DNA from: Botryobacter ruber
GTDB lineage: Bacteria > Bacteroidota > Bacteroidia > Cytophagales > Hymenobacteraceae
Length of the DNA: 64,000 nt
Assembly (NCBI RefSeq): GCF_003347595.2
Contig: NZ_QCZK02000051.1
Location: 1 to 64,000 of the forward strand
Reading direction: 5' to 3'
This document shows positions 9,405-18,567 of this stretch, in pieces. Numbering within the stretch: position 1 is the stretch's first letter; the number at the start of each line of letters is the position of its first letter. The notes below the pieces were generated by a model. The model was not told where the DNA came from, did not search any database, and saw nothing but the letters and a program-made list of their open reading frames with translations. The translations under genes and the position numbers were made by a program.

Positions 9405-10036
9405 CAAGTCAGCCTTCTATTGCCAACCATTTTGTGGCAGAGCTGCGCGACATTCACGTGCAACGCGACAGCCTGCGCTTCCGCCGCAACCTGGAGCGCC
9501 TGGGCGAGCTGCTGGCATACGAGATATCTAAAACGCTTTCCTACAAAACTTCCACCATCGCCACACCCCTGGCTGACCGGGAAACGCTGCTGCTGACAGA
9601 ACAACCGGTGCTGGCAACCATTCTTCGCGCAGGACTGCCGCTCTACCAGGGCATGCTCAACTACTTCGACAAGGCATACAGTACCTTTGTGGGGGCCTAC
9701 CGGGTAGAGGAGCACCAGCAGCCTGATGTCCGGATTTGCCTGGAATACATGGCTTCTTCCAGCCTGGAGGGGAAAGTGTTGATTCTGGCCGACCCGATGC
9801 TGGCCACCGGGAAATCGCTGGTACGGTCGTACCGGGAAATGCTCTGCCGCGGTACGCCCAGCCAGGTATACATTGCGGCAGCTATTGCAGCGCCCGAAGG
9901 CATAGCTTATGTACAGGAACAGGTGCCGGAGGCAAGCATCTGGCTGGGCGACCTGGATGAGCGGTTAAACGAGAACTTTTACATTGTGCCAGGCCTTGGC
10001 GATGCAGGTGACCTGGCTTTTGGCCCCAAAATATAA
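9377..10036 (+). CDS. upp: Uracil phosphoribosyltransferase
   Basis: Upp salvages uracil to UMP using PRPP. The 219-residue protein shows the type I PRTase loop VLILADPMLATGKS (about residues 134-147) and the diagnostic uracil-binding C-terminus YIVPGLGDAGDLAFGPK. The N-terminus (LTSQPSIANHFVAELRD...) resembles other Bacteroidota Upp proteins. It starts inside the end of the upstream acyltransferase-like gene in another frame; the ATG is supported by the conserved N-terminus. No strong terminator follows. Confidence 0.93.
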   Translation: MEKQNLHILTSQPSIANHFVAELRDIHVQRDSLRFRRNLERLGELLAYEISKTLSYKTSTIATPLADRETLLLTEQPVLATILRAGLPLYQGMLNYFDKAYSTFVGAYRVEEHQQPDVRICLEYMASSSLEGKVLILADPMLATGKSLVRSYREMLCRGTPSQVYIAAAIAAPEGIAYVQEQVPEASIWLGDLDERLNENFYIVPGLGDAGDLAFGPKI

Positions 10037-10179
10037 GAATGCGCCCCTTCAATGCGTTTTAGTTTTTTTATATCACTATACTTATGTTAGTAAAATGACA
10101 TTTTATTATATAAGTTTGCGCGTATAAACAAGAGTAGAGGCAGTGGGTCTGATATAATACAAAACTAAACAGCAAGGTT

Positions 10180-10632
10180 GTGATAGAGGAGATAATAAAA
10201 TATTTGTCGGTATACATGGTGAGCATGGTGAAGTTTTTTGGAGGTCCTGTAACCGGTATTTCGCTGGGGCTGTCTTACTTCGAAACCGTTTTGCTTACAA
10301 TTGCCGGCATGATGACGAGTGTGGTGGTGTTTTCTTTTGCAGGAAGAGCCGCAGCAGGCTGGTTATCAAGACGTCGTATTGCGCGGAATAAACCTGTGTT
10401 CAGCAAGAAAAACCGGAATATCGTGAAAGTCTGGTCTAAGTTCGGCATTAAAGGCATTGCTTTCCTGACGCCTTTGCTGCTGACGCCGATTATTGGTACC
10501 ATTGTAGCGGCCCTGTTTGGTGCGCCGCGTAAAAACATTATTCTGAACATGCTCTGGAGTTCTGTTTTATGGAGCTTTGCCCTCACCTTTGTGGCATTTC
10601 AGTTCCGGCAGTTGTTTTCCGGCATGTTCTAA
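10180..10632 (+). CDS. Small integral membrane protein of unknown function
   Basis: The 150-residue protein has about four hydrophobic segments: near residues 17-32, 38-55, 93-113 and 120-140, with a basic stretch (SRRRIARNKPVFSKKNR) after the second. This resembles small inner-membrane proteins such as the small multidrug export type, but no function can be claimed. The longest reading starts with GTG at 10180; an ATG at 10216 (MVSMVKFFGG) is an alternative that keeps all membrane segments. It converges with the helicase gene across a shared bidirectional terminator. Confidence 0.7.
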   Translation: MIEEIIKYLSVYMVSMVKFFGGPVTGISLGLSYFETVLLTIAGMMTSVVVFSFAGRAAAGWLSRRRIARNKPVFSKKNRNIVKVWSKFGIKGIAFLTPLLLTPIIGTIVAALFGAPRKNIILNMLWSSVLWSFALTFVAFQFRQLFSGMF

Positions 10633-10650
10633 AAAATTTAAGGTGAAACA

Positions 10651-10695
10651 AAAAGAAAGCCCGGTGTCTCTCAAACACCGGGCTTTCTTTTTGTT
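10651..10695. terminator. Bidirectional terminator between membrane protein and helicase
   Basis: A long perfect stem (AAAAGAAAGCCCGGTGT at 10651-10667 with its complement at 10675-10691) has A-run and T-run flanks on both sides, so it can end transcription from both convergent genes. It overlaps the helicase stop region. Confidence 0.88.
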
Positions 10696-12046
10696 AACGT
10701 TTCCCGCTTCCTTTCTTCTTCGTTTTCTGCCAGAACGATGCTTTAGGGTCGCGCCTGGTTTTGGTTGGTTTTGCTTTCGGAATAGCCTTTTTCTCATGGA
10801 AAGCCCCTTTGAAGTCCGGATTTTCGCGGCGCTTCTGCCGGTCTATCTCCATGGCAATTTCCTGTTGCTCCTCAAACGGTGTTTTAAACACCTCCACCGC
10901 CGGCGGCAGCGGCTGCTCAGGCAGCTGCATCCGTATCAGCTTCTCAATTTTGCGGATATGGTACATTTCGGCTTCGTTGGCAAAGGTAATAGAAGCGCCC
11001 TCGTTTTCGGCCCGGCCCGTGCGGCCAATGCGGTGCACGTAGTCTTCGTACACAAACGGCACATCAAAATTGATCACATGGCTCACCATGCTCACGTCAA
11101 TACCACGAGCCGCCACATCGGTTGCTACCAAAAAACGCACTTCGCCTCCTTTAAAAGCTTCCATGGCATTGATGCGGGTGTTCTGGCCTTTGTTGCCGTG
11201 AATGGCCCGCACCTCGCCCAGCTCCTGGCGCTCCAGGAACTTGGCCACGCTCTCCGCATTACGCTTGCTCCGGGTAAAAATGATGACACGGTTAAACTCT
11301 TCGGCATCCTGCAGCAGGTACTCCAGCATGGCAATTTTGGTACGCAGGTTCGGCACCTGGTACAGCACCTGGCTTACGGTTTCCACGGGCGTGGCCTGTG
11401 GCGTTACCTCCACCCGCATCGGGAACTCCAGGAACTCCTCCGACAGCTGCACCACTTTTTCGGGCATGGTAGCCGAGAACAGCAGGTTCTGGCGCTTGCG
11501 CGGGATTACCTCCAGTATCTGGCGAATCTGCGGCATAAAACCCATGTCCATCATCTTGTCGGCCTCGTCGAGTATCAGCGTCTTCAGCTCCTTCAGTACC
11601 AGCTCCCCTTTCAGGTACAGCTCCATGAGGCGCTTGGGAGTGGCCACGATGATGTCTATGCCTTTGCTGATGGTTTCAATCTGCGTTTTCGGGCCGAGGC
11701 CGCCATAGATGCCGGTAAAGCGGAGGTCGGTGTATTTGCCCAGCAGGGCGATATTCTCTGTTATCTGCATCACCAGCTCGCGGGTGGGCGCCAGTATGAT
11801 GGCCCGTGGATGCTGGCCCTGCGCATATTTCACCTTCAGGAGCAGCGGCAACAGGTAAGCTGCGGTTTTGCCGGTGCCGGTCTGGGCAATGCCCAGGATG
11901 TCGTGCCCCGCCATAATAAGCGGGATGGCCTGCTGCTGGATGGGCGTCGGCTTCTGGTAACCGGCTTCGGCAATGGCATTGAGCAGCTGCTTGTTCAGCT
12001 TAAAATCTTCGAACGTGCTTATTTCTTTTTCTGCTTCTTCGGCCAT
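10694..12046 (-). CDS. DEAD-box ATP-dependent RNA helicase (RhlE-like)
   Basis: All core DEAD-box motifs are present in the 450 residues: Q-motif TPIQQQAIP (34-42), Walker A AQTGTGKT at 54-61, PTREL near 92, DEAD at 160-163, SAT near 193, and HRIGRTGR near 330. The last 60 or so residues form a lysine/arginine-rich tail, as in RhlE-type helicases that remodel rRNA or mRNA. The start MAEEAEKEISTFEDF lies about 20 bases downstream of a good -7 promoter box, supporting the assignment. Confidence 0.93.
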   Translation of the reverse strand: MAEEAEKEISTFEDFKLNKQLLNAIAEAGYQKPTPIQQQAIPLIMAGHDILGIAQTGTGKTAAYLLPLLLKVKYAQGQHPRAIILAPTRELVMQITENIALLGKYTDLRFTGIYGGLGPKTQIETISKGIDIIVATPKRLMELYLKGELVLKELKTLILDEADKMMDMGFMPQIRQILEVIPRKRQNLLFSATMPEKVVQLSEEFLEFPMRVEVTPQATPVETVSQVLYQVPNLRTKIAMLEYLLQDAEEFNRVIIFTRSKRNAESVAKFLERQELGEVRAIHGNKGQNTRINAMEAFKGGEVRFLVATDVAARGIDVSMVSHVINFDVPFVYEDYVHRIGRTGRAENEGASITFANEAEMYHIRKIEKLIRMQLPEQPLPPAVEVFKTPFEEQQEIAMEIDRQKRRENPDFKGAFHEKKAIPKAKPTKTRRDPKASFWQKTKKKGSGKR

Positions 12047-12065
12047 GGTTGTTTAAGTTAATGTA

Positions 12066-12073
12066 CAAAGGTA
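12066..12073 (-). promoter_or_regulatory. -7 box TACCTTTG for the DEAD-box helicase
   Basis: On the minus strand this reads TACCTTTG, a full TAnnTTTG match, 20 bases upstream of the helicase start. No clear -33 TTG was found. The 28-bp repeats at 12113-12176 lie immediately upstream. Confidence 0.6.
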
Positions 12074-12112
12074 CGCTTTTTTACGGAAGGGGTACGGAAG
12101 GAGTGAGTGCAG

Positions 12113-12176
12113 GCAGCAGCAGTGGCAATGGTGGCAGGTGCAGAAAAGGAGCAGTGGCTGTGGTGGCAGGTGCAGC
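12113..12176 (-). repeat. Two direct copies of the 28-bp intergenic repeat
   Basis: Copies at 12113-12143 and 12150-12176 are both in minus orientation (GGTGGCAGGTGCAG at each right end) and separated by about 6 bases. They lie between the helicase promoter and the recO stop. This is the only directly repeated pair seen. Confidence 0.75.
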
Positions 12177-12197
12177 AAGGCTTTTAGAGCGCCTTTG

Positions 12198-12908
12198 CTA
12201 CGAAAGCACTTCCGAAAGTATCGCCAGCGAATTTATTTCGCCCAGCCGCTCTACGTGCAACTGGTAATACCGGATCAGAATTGCCAGCAGCTCCCGCCGC
12301 ACCTTGCCGCTGGGAATGCCCGGGTTATCGGGTTGGCGGAGCAGCTGATCGAAGTAAGCTTCGTGTGCCTGAATGGCCAGCACCGTTGGAGCTACTCCGG
12401 GCGCCTGCGCTTTGCTTGAAAAGGCTACCTGCTCTACCACTTCGGCACCCGTACTTGGTCCAAAGCCCAGGTGGTGGCTCAGCTGCAGCAAAAAGAACAG
12501 GTGAAAATTTTCGTAGCCCGTTTCCATTTCATCAAAAGTGATGATGGCATTGTAGAGGAAAGAAAACAGGGGCTGGTTTTCCTCTTCTTCCTTTACGGTT
12601 TTGGATACTATTTCCGATAAAAAAAGCAGGATGCTGCTCTTCCGGATATCGAACGGAATGGTTGAAAAAGGATGCCCGGAGCGGTATTCGGAAATACGGG
12701 AAAGGCCGCCTTTGTGGGAGCTGTATACCACCATATCGAGCAGCGTGAAAGGCTGGAACAGCGCTATGCGGGAGCTGCTGCCTTTCTTGCGCACGCTGTT
12801 TACGATGTACGACTGCACACCCAGCTGCTCGGTGTAGATCTTCGTGATGATGGAAGACTCCCGAAACTTGATGTAGTTCAGGACAATACCGCGTGTTTTT
12901 ACCAGCAT
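12198..12908 (-). CDS. recO: DNA repair protein RecO
   Basis: RecO acts with RecF/RecR to load RecA at gaps and to anneal strands. The 236-residue protein has the N-terminal OB-fold signature (MLVKTRGIVLNYIKFRESSIITKIYTE), followed by the helical C-terminal domain (FFLLQLSHHLGFGP). The zinc-binding cysteines found in some RecO proteins are absent, which is common in this phylum. Its ATG directly abuts the porZ stop (TAA then ATG), so it is the second gene of a porZ-recO transcript. Confidence 0.92.
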   Translation of the reverse strand: MLVKTRGIVLNYIKFRESSIITKIYTEQLGVQSYIVNSVRKKGSSSRIALFQPFTLLDMVVYSSHKGGLSRISEYRSGHPFSTIPFDIRKSSILLFLSEIVSKTVKEEEENQPLFSFLYNAIITFDEMETGYENFHLFFLLQLSHHLGFGPSTGAEVVEQVAFSSKAQAPGVAPTVLAIQAHEAYFDQLLRQPDNPGIPSGKVRRELLAILIRYYQLHVERLGEINSLAILSEVLS

Positions 12909-15260
12909 TTATTCCAGGATCGCAATTTTACTGATACAGCTCTGGGTCCCGTCCCGGTCTGCGCTCATCACCAGGTATACGCCTGCTTTTACGCGTTTCC
13001 CGTTATAGCTGCGGGCGTCCCAGGTTAGGGTGCCGCCGGTTGCCTGCGTTTTATAAACTAAGGTGCCTGCAATATCGGTAATCCGGACGCTGGCATTGTT
13101 GGGCAACCCCGAAATACCAATCAGACCGGAAAAATCGCTACGCACCGGGTTCGGGAAAACCGTGGCACAATCGGGAGTACCTTCTGTAACAGTAGCGCCT
13201 GCCCTGAAAGAGGCAATACCGGCATCGGTGGCAATAAACACCTCCCCCGACTGGTGCTCTACCGCCACCGACAGCACTTTATCGGAAGGCAGCGGGCTGT
13301 TTCTTGTCGTGAAATGATAAATCTGCTCATCCCCGTCCGGGCTGAAAAGCCAGAGCCCGTTATCGGTAGCCATCCATTTGCGGTTAGCACCGTCTACGGC
13401 AATAGAACGCACCCCCTGCCCGTCCAGCAATGGTCTTCTGTTGATAATGGGAATGTGTGCATCAAACGACTGTGCAGAAAAAACATCTCCCGGGTTAAAA
13501 TAAACGGCTACCCCGTTGCCTGTTCCTATCCATATCTCCCCATTCAGGTCCTTTGCCATCGCGTAGATATCACCACTGGGCAATCCGCCGCTACCCTCCC
13601 CAATCGACAGATACCGCGATTGCATGGTTTCATCATCAAACACATACAAACCATTCTCTATCGTTTGGCGCCTGCTGATGGACAGCCACTTCTGGTCGTA
13701 GTCATCAATCAGTATCCTGTCCATTGCACTCCAGTCGACCCTGTTGGGTACTGCAAAAGACTGCCAGGTGTTATCTTTCCGGAGCACGTGCAGCCCGGGC
13801 CCGTTTGCTTTCTGGTTTCTGTTCACCACCCACACATTGCCTTCCGCATCCACAGCCAAATCGGTTATACGGATATACTGGGTTTTATCAGAACCATCCG
13901 GAACAGCTGTTAAAAGCGGGCTGTTCAGGCCGTTGTATAATGTATAGTTGCCCAGGCCACCCCACTCCAGTAAGCCGCTGCCGTAGCTGGCAAAGTACAT
14001 TTTATCGGTTACAGGATTATACACTGCGCCAACGACATCATTTACGCCGGGGTAATCTGCTCTGTCAGGGTAAAGCGTGCTGTTGTAGTTCTGCCACGCG
14101 CTGTTGGCATAAACATAAAACCCATCATAACGGCCACGCTGTTCATAGAACTCATCATAACCACCGCTCAGGCCATAGACCCTGCCATTGGTGGCATACA
14201 TCCTGAAACTGTTGTTGGAGAAAGGTCCGTTGGGCGTATAAACCACGGCATTAGCACCCGTTAACTCCAGCTTCACCAACCCCTGCAGGCCATCGGCCAC
14301 CCATAACATGTTACCGGCGCCTGCAATCGCCTCGCGGGGCTGCTGCAGCAATGCATTTGTAACCAGCTCCGGCTGCCCGTTCTGGTTAAGCAGCAGCACC
14401 CCTGCAGGAGTAGCCGCTACCAGGTAGCTGCCGCCCGTCGTAAGGCTGACGATGCTGTTTACACTGTTTACCGGCACCTGCTGCCATACCTGACCACCTC
14501 TGGCGTATAATCCCTGCGCAGCTGTACCGGCATATACTTTACCATTGAAGGCCACCAGGGATGTAACTCTCGCCTGTGCAGGTATACCTGCATTTATATT
14601 TTTCCAGTTGTTAAAGTCCAGCAGGTTACTGCTGCCTGTATATTTTGCAGCCAGTATACCACGATCAGTAGCAATGTAGATGCTGTCGCCGAAGGTGGTG
14701 GTGGCCTGTGCATTTACCACCTGGCCCGCCGGCCCTAAGCTGCTGTAGGTATCTTTTATCTCCAGCTTTACCAGGTCCAGCACCACCACCCCAAAGCTGC
14801 AGGAAATATAAGCCAGCTTGTTATGGATGTAAATGTGGTTAACACTTTTTTCGCCTGTGATCGATTTCCGGAAGATGTCGCTTATGTTGATGATCCTGTT
14901 GCCGCGGAGCAGGTCGATGTTGGTGTTGGCATAACCGATGACAAGTGTGTTGGTAGCCTCATCGTAGCGGATGGCGTTGATGCGTTGTTCCTTCAGCCCA
15001 TCTACCTTGGTAAGAGTTTCGGTGGTGTTAAATTCTTTATCGAAATAGAAAAGGCCCTGCTCGGTTGCACAGTATACCTTATCGCCGGCTTCGGCTACAG
15101 CTTTGCCCAGGCGGTACGGCACATGTACCTGCCAGTCGCCAATGCCCACCTTGCTCTGCCCAACTGCACAAAAGCTGCCAAACAGCAGGCATATACCTGC
15201 CATTAAGCCCAAAAAGTACCGCATCCGGTGAAATCTGTATCTGATTTTCATGTACAACAT
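12909..15260 (-). CDS. porZ: PorZ-like T9SS protein with beta-propellers and sorting domain
   Basis: The 783 residues match PorZ of the type IX secretion system in length and plan: signal peptide, two seven-bladed propellers of the two-component-regulator type (repeated units such as YCATEQGLFYFDKEF, WIGTGNGVAVYF, FIATDAGIASF), and a C-terminal Ig-like T9SS domain (FPNPVRSDF... to the end). PorZ sits on the cell surface in the attachment complex that links secreted cargo to LPS. Three in-frame starts exist; the ATG at 15224 (MRYFLGLMAGICLL) gives the cleanest signal peptide, and ATGs at 15251 or 15260 add a basic extension. It is followed without a gap by recO. Confidence 0.8.
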   Translation of the reverse strand: MLYMKIRYRFHRMRYFLGLMAGICLLFGSFCAVGQSKVGIGDWQVHVPYRLGKAVAEAGDKVYCATEQGLFYFDKEFNTTETLTKVDGLKEQRINAIRYDEATNTLVIGYANTNIDLLRGNRIINISDIFRKSITGEKSVNHIYIHNKLAYISCSFGVVVLDLVKLEIKDTYSSLGPAGQVVNAQATTTFGDSIYIATDRGILAAKYTGSSNLLDFNNWKNINAGIPAQARVTSLVAFNGKVYAGTAAQGLYARGGQVWQQVPVNSVNSIVSLTTGGSYLVAATPAGVLLLNQNGQPELVTNALLQQPREAIAGAGNMLWVADGLQGLVKLELTGANAVVYTPNGPFSNNSFRMYATNGRVYGLSGGYDEFYEQRGRYDGFYVYANSAWQNYNSTLYPDRADYPGVNDVVGAVYNPVTDKMYFASYGSGLLEWGGLGNYTLYNGLNSPLLTAVPDGSDKTQYIRITDLAVDAEGNVWVVNRNQKANGPGLHVLRKDNTWQSFAVPNRVDWSAMDRILIDDYDQKWLSISRRQTIENGLYVFDDETMQSRYLSIGEGSGGLPSGDIYAMAKDLNGEIWIGTGNGVAVYFNPGDVFSAQSFDAHIPIINRRPLLDGQGVRSIAVDGANRKWMATDNGLWLFSPDGDEQIYHFTTRNSPLPSDKVLSVAVEHQSGEVFIATDAGIASFRAGATVTEGTPDCATVFPNPVRSDFSGLIGISGLPNNASVRITDIAGTLVYKTQATGGTLTWDARSYNGKRVKAGVYLVMSADRDGTQSCISKIAILE

Positions 15261-15500
15261 TTTGCTATCGTAAAAGCCTGCAACTACCTTCCTGTTCCTG
15301 CTGCTCTTCTGCCTGGCTTCTTATTCTGTAACAGAATTTATAAAAATAAATTTTATGATACAGAAAAAATATGGTTTTTGAGGCTTAGGATTGTTCTATC
15401 GGGAGGAACAGCCGGAATAAAACAGCTGAAACTGATACACTGTACCCCTTCCTGCCTTCTTTTCCGGAGAAGCTGGCCTTTATTCCTTTAAAAACCTGTT

Positions 15501-15527
15501 CTGCTCCTGCCACCACAGCCACTGCAC
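15501..15527 (+). repeat. 28-bp intergenic repeat
   Basis: CTGCTCCTGCCACCA followed by CAGCCACTGCACC, just past the thymidine kinase stop (15534). The rest of the 273-base gap to porZ shows no gene. Confidence 0.75.
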
Positions 15528-15533
15528 CAGATG

Positions 15534-16127
15534 CTACTTCTTCCCCTTCATCCCCTCCAGGAAACAATGGCGACAGCGGGCTTCGTAGGAATCTGTTTCG
15601 CCCAGCAGCACCTGCTGTTCCGACACCGCATTGCGGAAGGAGTACGTGGCATTATCGCCGCACTGTACGCACACGGCATGCACTTTGGTAACATACTCTG
15701 CCACGGCCATCAGCGCAGGCATCGGCCCGAAGGGTTTGCCCCGGAAGTCCATATCCAGGCCGGCCGCAATTACACGCACCCCGCTGTTGGCCAGTTTCAC
15801 ACAAACTTCCGCCAGCCCTTCGTCAAAAAACTGTGCTTCGTCTATGCCTACCACATCGCAGCTGCCGCCCAACAACAGCATATCATTCGCAAAGTCGATG
15901 GGAGTGGAGCGGATTGCGGTGGCATTGTGCGACACGACATCCAGCTCGTGGTAGCGCTTATCGATAGCGGGTTTAAAAATCTCTACTTTCTGCTTTGCAA
16001 TGCGGGCCCTGTTCAGCCGTCGTATCAGCTCTTCTGTTTTGCCGGAGAACATCGACCCGCAGATCACCTCAATCCAGCCCCTCCTGCTTGCGTGGTGCTT
16101 GTTACCAACGCGCGGTTCTACAAACAT
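15534..16127 (-). CDS. tdk: Thymidine kinase
   Basis: Tdk phosphorylates thymidine for DNA precursor salvage. The 197-residue protein has Walker A GSMFSGKT at residues 24-31, the Walker-B-like [13 protein letters not shown] near 95, the lasso/zinc region with two cysteine pairs (CVQCG and CRHC) and the substrate loop ATYSFRNA. Family length is about 190-205 residues. It lies 9 bases downstream of the ferredoxin gene on the same strand, so the two are probably one transcript. Confidence 0.94.
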   Translation of the reverse strand: MFVEPRVGNKHHASRRGWIEVICGSMFSGKTEELIRRLNRARIAKQKVEIFKPAIDKRYHELDVVSHNATAIRSTPIDFANDMLLLGGSCDVVGIDEAQFFDEGLAEVCVKLANSGVRVIAAGLDMDFRGKPFGPMPALMAVAEYVTKVHAVCVQCGDNATYSFRNAVSEQQVLLGETDSYEARCRHCFLEGMKGKK

Positions 16128-16136
16128 CTATAAAAA

Positions 16137-16457
16137 CTAATCAGTATATTTTATGTGTGGCAGCTTTGTGTCTTCCGGCACCACCCCTGCCACCGGGCCG
16201 GTCAGGGTGCTCTGGCATGCCAGCCGTTCCTTTTTGTTTAGTTTGCCGTTTTCCTGGTACTTTGCTTCGACTGCCGACGGCGGGCCAACATGCTGCAGCC
16301 CTTCCCGCACCTCCAGCCTGCAGGTGGTACAGCGGCCTTTGCCCCCGCAGGCAAACATCCAGGCTATGCCAGCTTTTTGCAGTGCTTCCAGCAGCGTTTG
16401 CCCCGGCGCTACCTCCACCTGGCCTTCTGCCAGGTTTTGCACAATCAACTTTGGCAT
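16137..16457 (-). CDS. 2Fe-2S ferredoxin
   Basis: A 106-residue plant-type ferredoxin. Motif CGGKGRCTTC (three cluster cysteines in C-x5-C-x2-C spacing) and the fourth cysteine in ERLACQ are visible. A longer reading exists upstream, but it would overlap the divergent gene at 16493 and adds no ferredoxin sequence, so the start MPKLIVQNLAEG at 16457 is chosen. It carries electrons for an unknown partner; the nearest gene in the same transcript is tdk, with no obvious functional link. Confidence 0.88.
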   Translation of the reverse strand: MPKLIVQNLAEGQVEVAPGQTLLEALQKAGIAWMFACGGKGRCTTCRLEVREGLQHVGPPSAVEAKYQENGKLNKKERLACQSTLTGPVAGVVPEDTKLPHIKYTD

Positions 16458-16492
16458 ATTATTTATAACTTTACAAAAGAAAGAGAAACAAA

Positions 16493-17608
16493 ATGGAAGA
16501 CAAATATAATCAATTACAGCTAGAGCGTTACAGTAAAGACCTGGCAAATGTCCTTTGCGACCGTCATTTCGCATCGCACGACACCATAAATGGCCCACAA
16601 CTGATCGGCTTTACGCCGGTTAAGCAGGTAAATCTTTTTATGATAAAGGAGCTGCTGTTTAAGTGGCATCATGAAATGGCCAACCTCCGGAGCCCTTACT
16701 TTGATTTTGAAAACGAGGAAGTGAAAGAGGCGCTTGTCAATTTCATGAACGTGCTGTCGCGCAAAATAAGCATGAAACGCAACAGCTTTGAGCCGCTGCT
16801 GCAAAAAGCCATTCACGACACATTCCTGCTGGTACTGGACCCGGTAGCCATCTTCGAGGACAAATTCCTGCGCATACAGGAAGAAATAACGCTGCCCAAG
16901 CTAAAGGAAAACCTGAAGTACATCGACCTGGACAAACAGCTTTTTGTGCGTTTCACCGATACGCTCTCGGCTTCCGGCAACGACCGCGACTATATCCTGA
17001 GCCGCTTCAGGTTGTTTATGAATGCAAACCAGAACAGCCGCACCTCCCTGGGCAGCCTGGCAGAGCAGTTTAACAAACTGCTTCCCATAAACGAAGAGCA
17101 GCTTGTAAACAAAACTGCTGCTGCTCCAGCCCCCGCAGCGGCACCTGTGGCAGCAAAACCTGCGCCTGCAGCCCCTGTAGCCGAAAAAGAGGTGGTGGCT
17201 CCTGTTCATAATGCCCAAAGAGAAGCGCCTGCACCGCCGCCGGCACCCAAACCCGCTCCGGCCCCTGAAGGCAGCCTGAACGAACGCTTCAGGGCATCCG
17301 AAAGGCCTACCTTAAACGAGAACTTCCGCAAAGGCGAAACCGCCACGCTGGCCGATGCGCACAGTAACCGCAAGATCGAGTCGCTAAAAAATTCTATCTC
17401 CATTAACCAGCGCTTCAGTTTTATTAACGAACTGTTCGACGGCGACAACCTGACCTATTACCAGGCCATAAAGCAACTCGATGAATACGACAACCCCAAC
17501 GATGCCATCAACTACGTAAACCGTGACCTGGCCGGCAAATACGACTGGAGCAAGAAGCAGGAGCATGTACACAAGCTGCTGAAACTGATCGAGCGCAAGT
17601 TTGCTTAA
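16493..17608 (+). CDS. Unknown protein with Pro/Ala-rich linker
   Basis: No signal peptide or membrane segment in 371 residues. An N-terminal helical domain (about residues 1-205) is joined by an Ala/Pro linker (about 206-262, rich in AAPAPAAAP and APPPAPKPAP) to a C-terminal domain containing SLNERF, LNENFRKGE and SINQRFSFINELFDGDN. The repeated L-N-E-R/N-F motifs just after the linker look like short binding modules. The plan resembles uncharacterised proteins from related Bacteroidota, but no function is known to me. It diverges from the ferredoxin across only 35 bases. Confidence 0.8.
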   Translation: MEDKYNQLQLERYSKDLANVLCDRHFASHDTINGPQLIGFTPVKQVNLFMIKELLFKWHHEMANLRSPYFDFENEEVKEALVNFMNVLSRKISMKRNSFEPLLQKAIHDTFLLVLDPVAIFEDKFLRIQEEITLPKLKENLKYIDLDKQLFVRFTDTLSASGNDRDYILSRFRLFMNANQNSRTSLGSLAEQFNKLLPINEEQLVNKTAAAPAPAAAPVAAKPAPAAPVAEKEVVAPVHNAQREAPAPPPAPKPAPAPEGSLNERFRASERPTLNENFRKGETATLADAHSNRKIESLKNSISINQRFSFINELFDGDNLTYYQAIKQLDEYDNPNDAINYVNRDLAGKYDWSKKQEHVHKLLKLIERKFA

Positions 17609-17888
17609 CCAGCAATAAACCACACAGCTGTTGATGGCGCCTCTGCCGGCAGGCATTAATTTTTTGAATCCTTTTTTACCGGATTACTTATAAACATTTT
17701 AACAGAGAGCACGGAGGTTGTTGCAAAAAATCAACCGAAATGTTAATTATGCGCTTTAATCATCACTTCGGCGGTTTCGGAACCAACGCTTTCCAACAGT
17801 CCTCCTTTACCAAAAAGTGAATTAACAGTGTCACAAAGCGTGCTTAAGCCCGTAATATTTACTTACTTAATTAACCTTATTATCTGCC

Positions 17889-18275
17889 ATGAAAGACGAT
17901 TTTGATTTTGATGACGATGTAGATTACAGCTTCGACGATGACGACGATGATGACGACTTCGGGATGACGTTTGAGGAGGACCTCTACCTGATGATTCGTG
18001 AAAAACTTCGTGACACCATCCAGGAGTTTAAAGGCAAGCATCCTGCCCTGCGCAAGCTGGAAACATCCGTGAGTAATTTCAAGGTGAATGCAAAAAATAC
18101 CGACGATACCAAGTTTTATCCGTTGGCAGCCAAGCTCCTGTGCGAGCACATTAAGCCGTTAACCGAGGAGTCGGAGGAAGTCATGGAAATCTATGAAAAT
18201 ATGCAGGCTGATATAGCACGTTTCAAAAACCAGCGCGCCCATGGGCATGAAGGGGAATTCTACCTGTCGGAATAG
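17889..18275 (+). CDS. Acidic protein with poly-Asp N-terminus, unknown function
   Basis: The 128-residue protein starts with a run of aspartates (DDDDDDDDF near residues 16-24) and continues as an amphipathic helical domain with no cysteines and no signal peptide. It is a monocistronic unit: an AT-rich 280-base gap precedes it and a strong hairpin terminator follows within 25 bases. The homogeneous coding character and clean terminator support a real gene. Function unknown. Confidence 0.75.
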   Translation: MKDDFDFDDDVDYSFDDDDDDDDFGMTFEEDLYLMIREKLRDTIQEFKGKHPALRKLETSVSNFKVNAKNTDDTKFYPLAAKLLCEHIKPLTEESEEVMEIYENMQADIARFKNQRAHGHEGEFYLSE

Positions 18276-18298
18276 TAACTAAAATTTATACTGCCAGC

Positions 18299-18336
18299 GC
18301 AAAAAGCCTTCTGTAAAAGAAGGCTTTTTGCATTTT
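18299..18336 (+). terminator. Rho-independent terminator after the acidic protein
   Basis: GCAAAAAGCCTTCT (18299-18312) pairs perfectly with AGAAGGCTTTTTGC (18318-18331), giving a 14-bp stem with a 5-base loop and a T-run. The 200 or so bases after it are AT-rich with no gene. Confidence 0.88.
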
Positions 18337-18567
18337 AGCCGCCTCTTGTAGCTGATATTTGCTCAAAATCAGCCAGATAAACCAAAATATTCAGGCAACA
18401 TATTAACCTGATACTTCTTTTTATAAATATAAATTATTAATTTGCTATGCAGTTTACTTTTTAAACATATATAAATAAGAAATTTATATATAAAATTTCA
18501 CACTGGATGCAACCATTTGCTGACGCTGTGAATCATTGAAGAAGTAAAGAAACGTAAACCCGGAACT

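Noticed and set aside
10577-12061. A 494-residue plus-strand frame opposite the DEAD-box helicase
   Set aside because: Antisense shadow caused by codon bias; the minus strand holds every helicase motif.
12049-12541. Plus-strand frames over the repeat pair and the recO gene
   Set aside because: They arise from GC-rich repeats and the antisense strand of recO; no start signal or family match.
15228-15491. An 87-residue plus-strand frame between porZ and tdk
   Set aside because: It begins antisense to porZ, lacks family features, and crosses AT-rich noncoding DNA.
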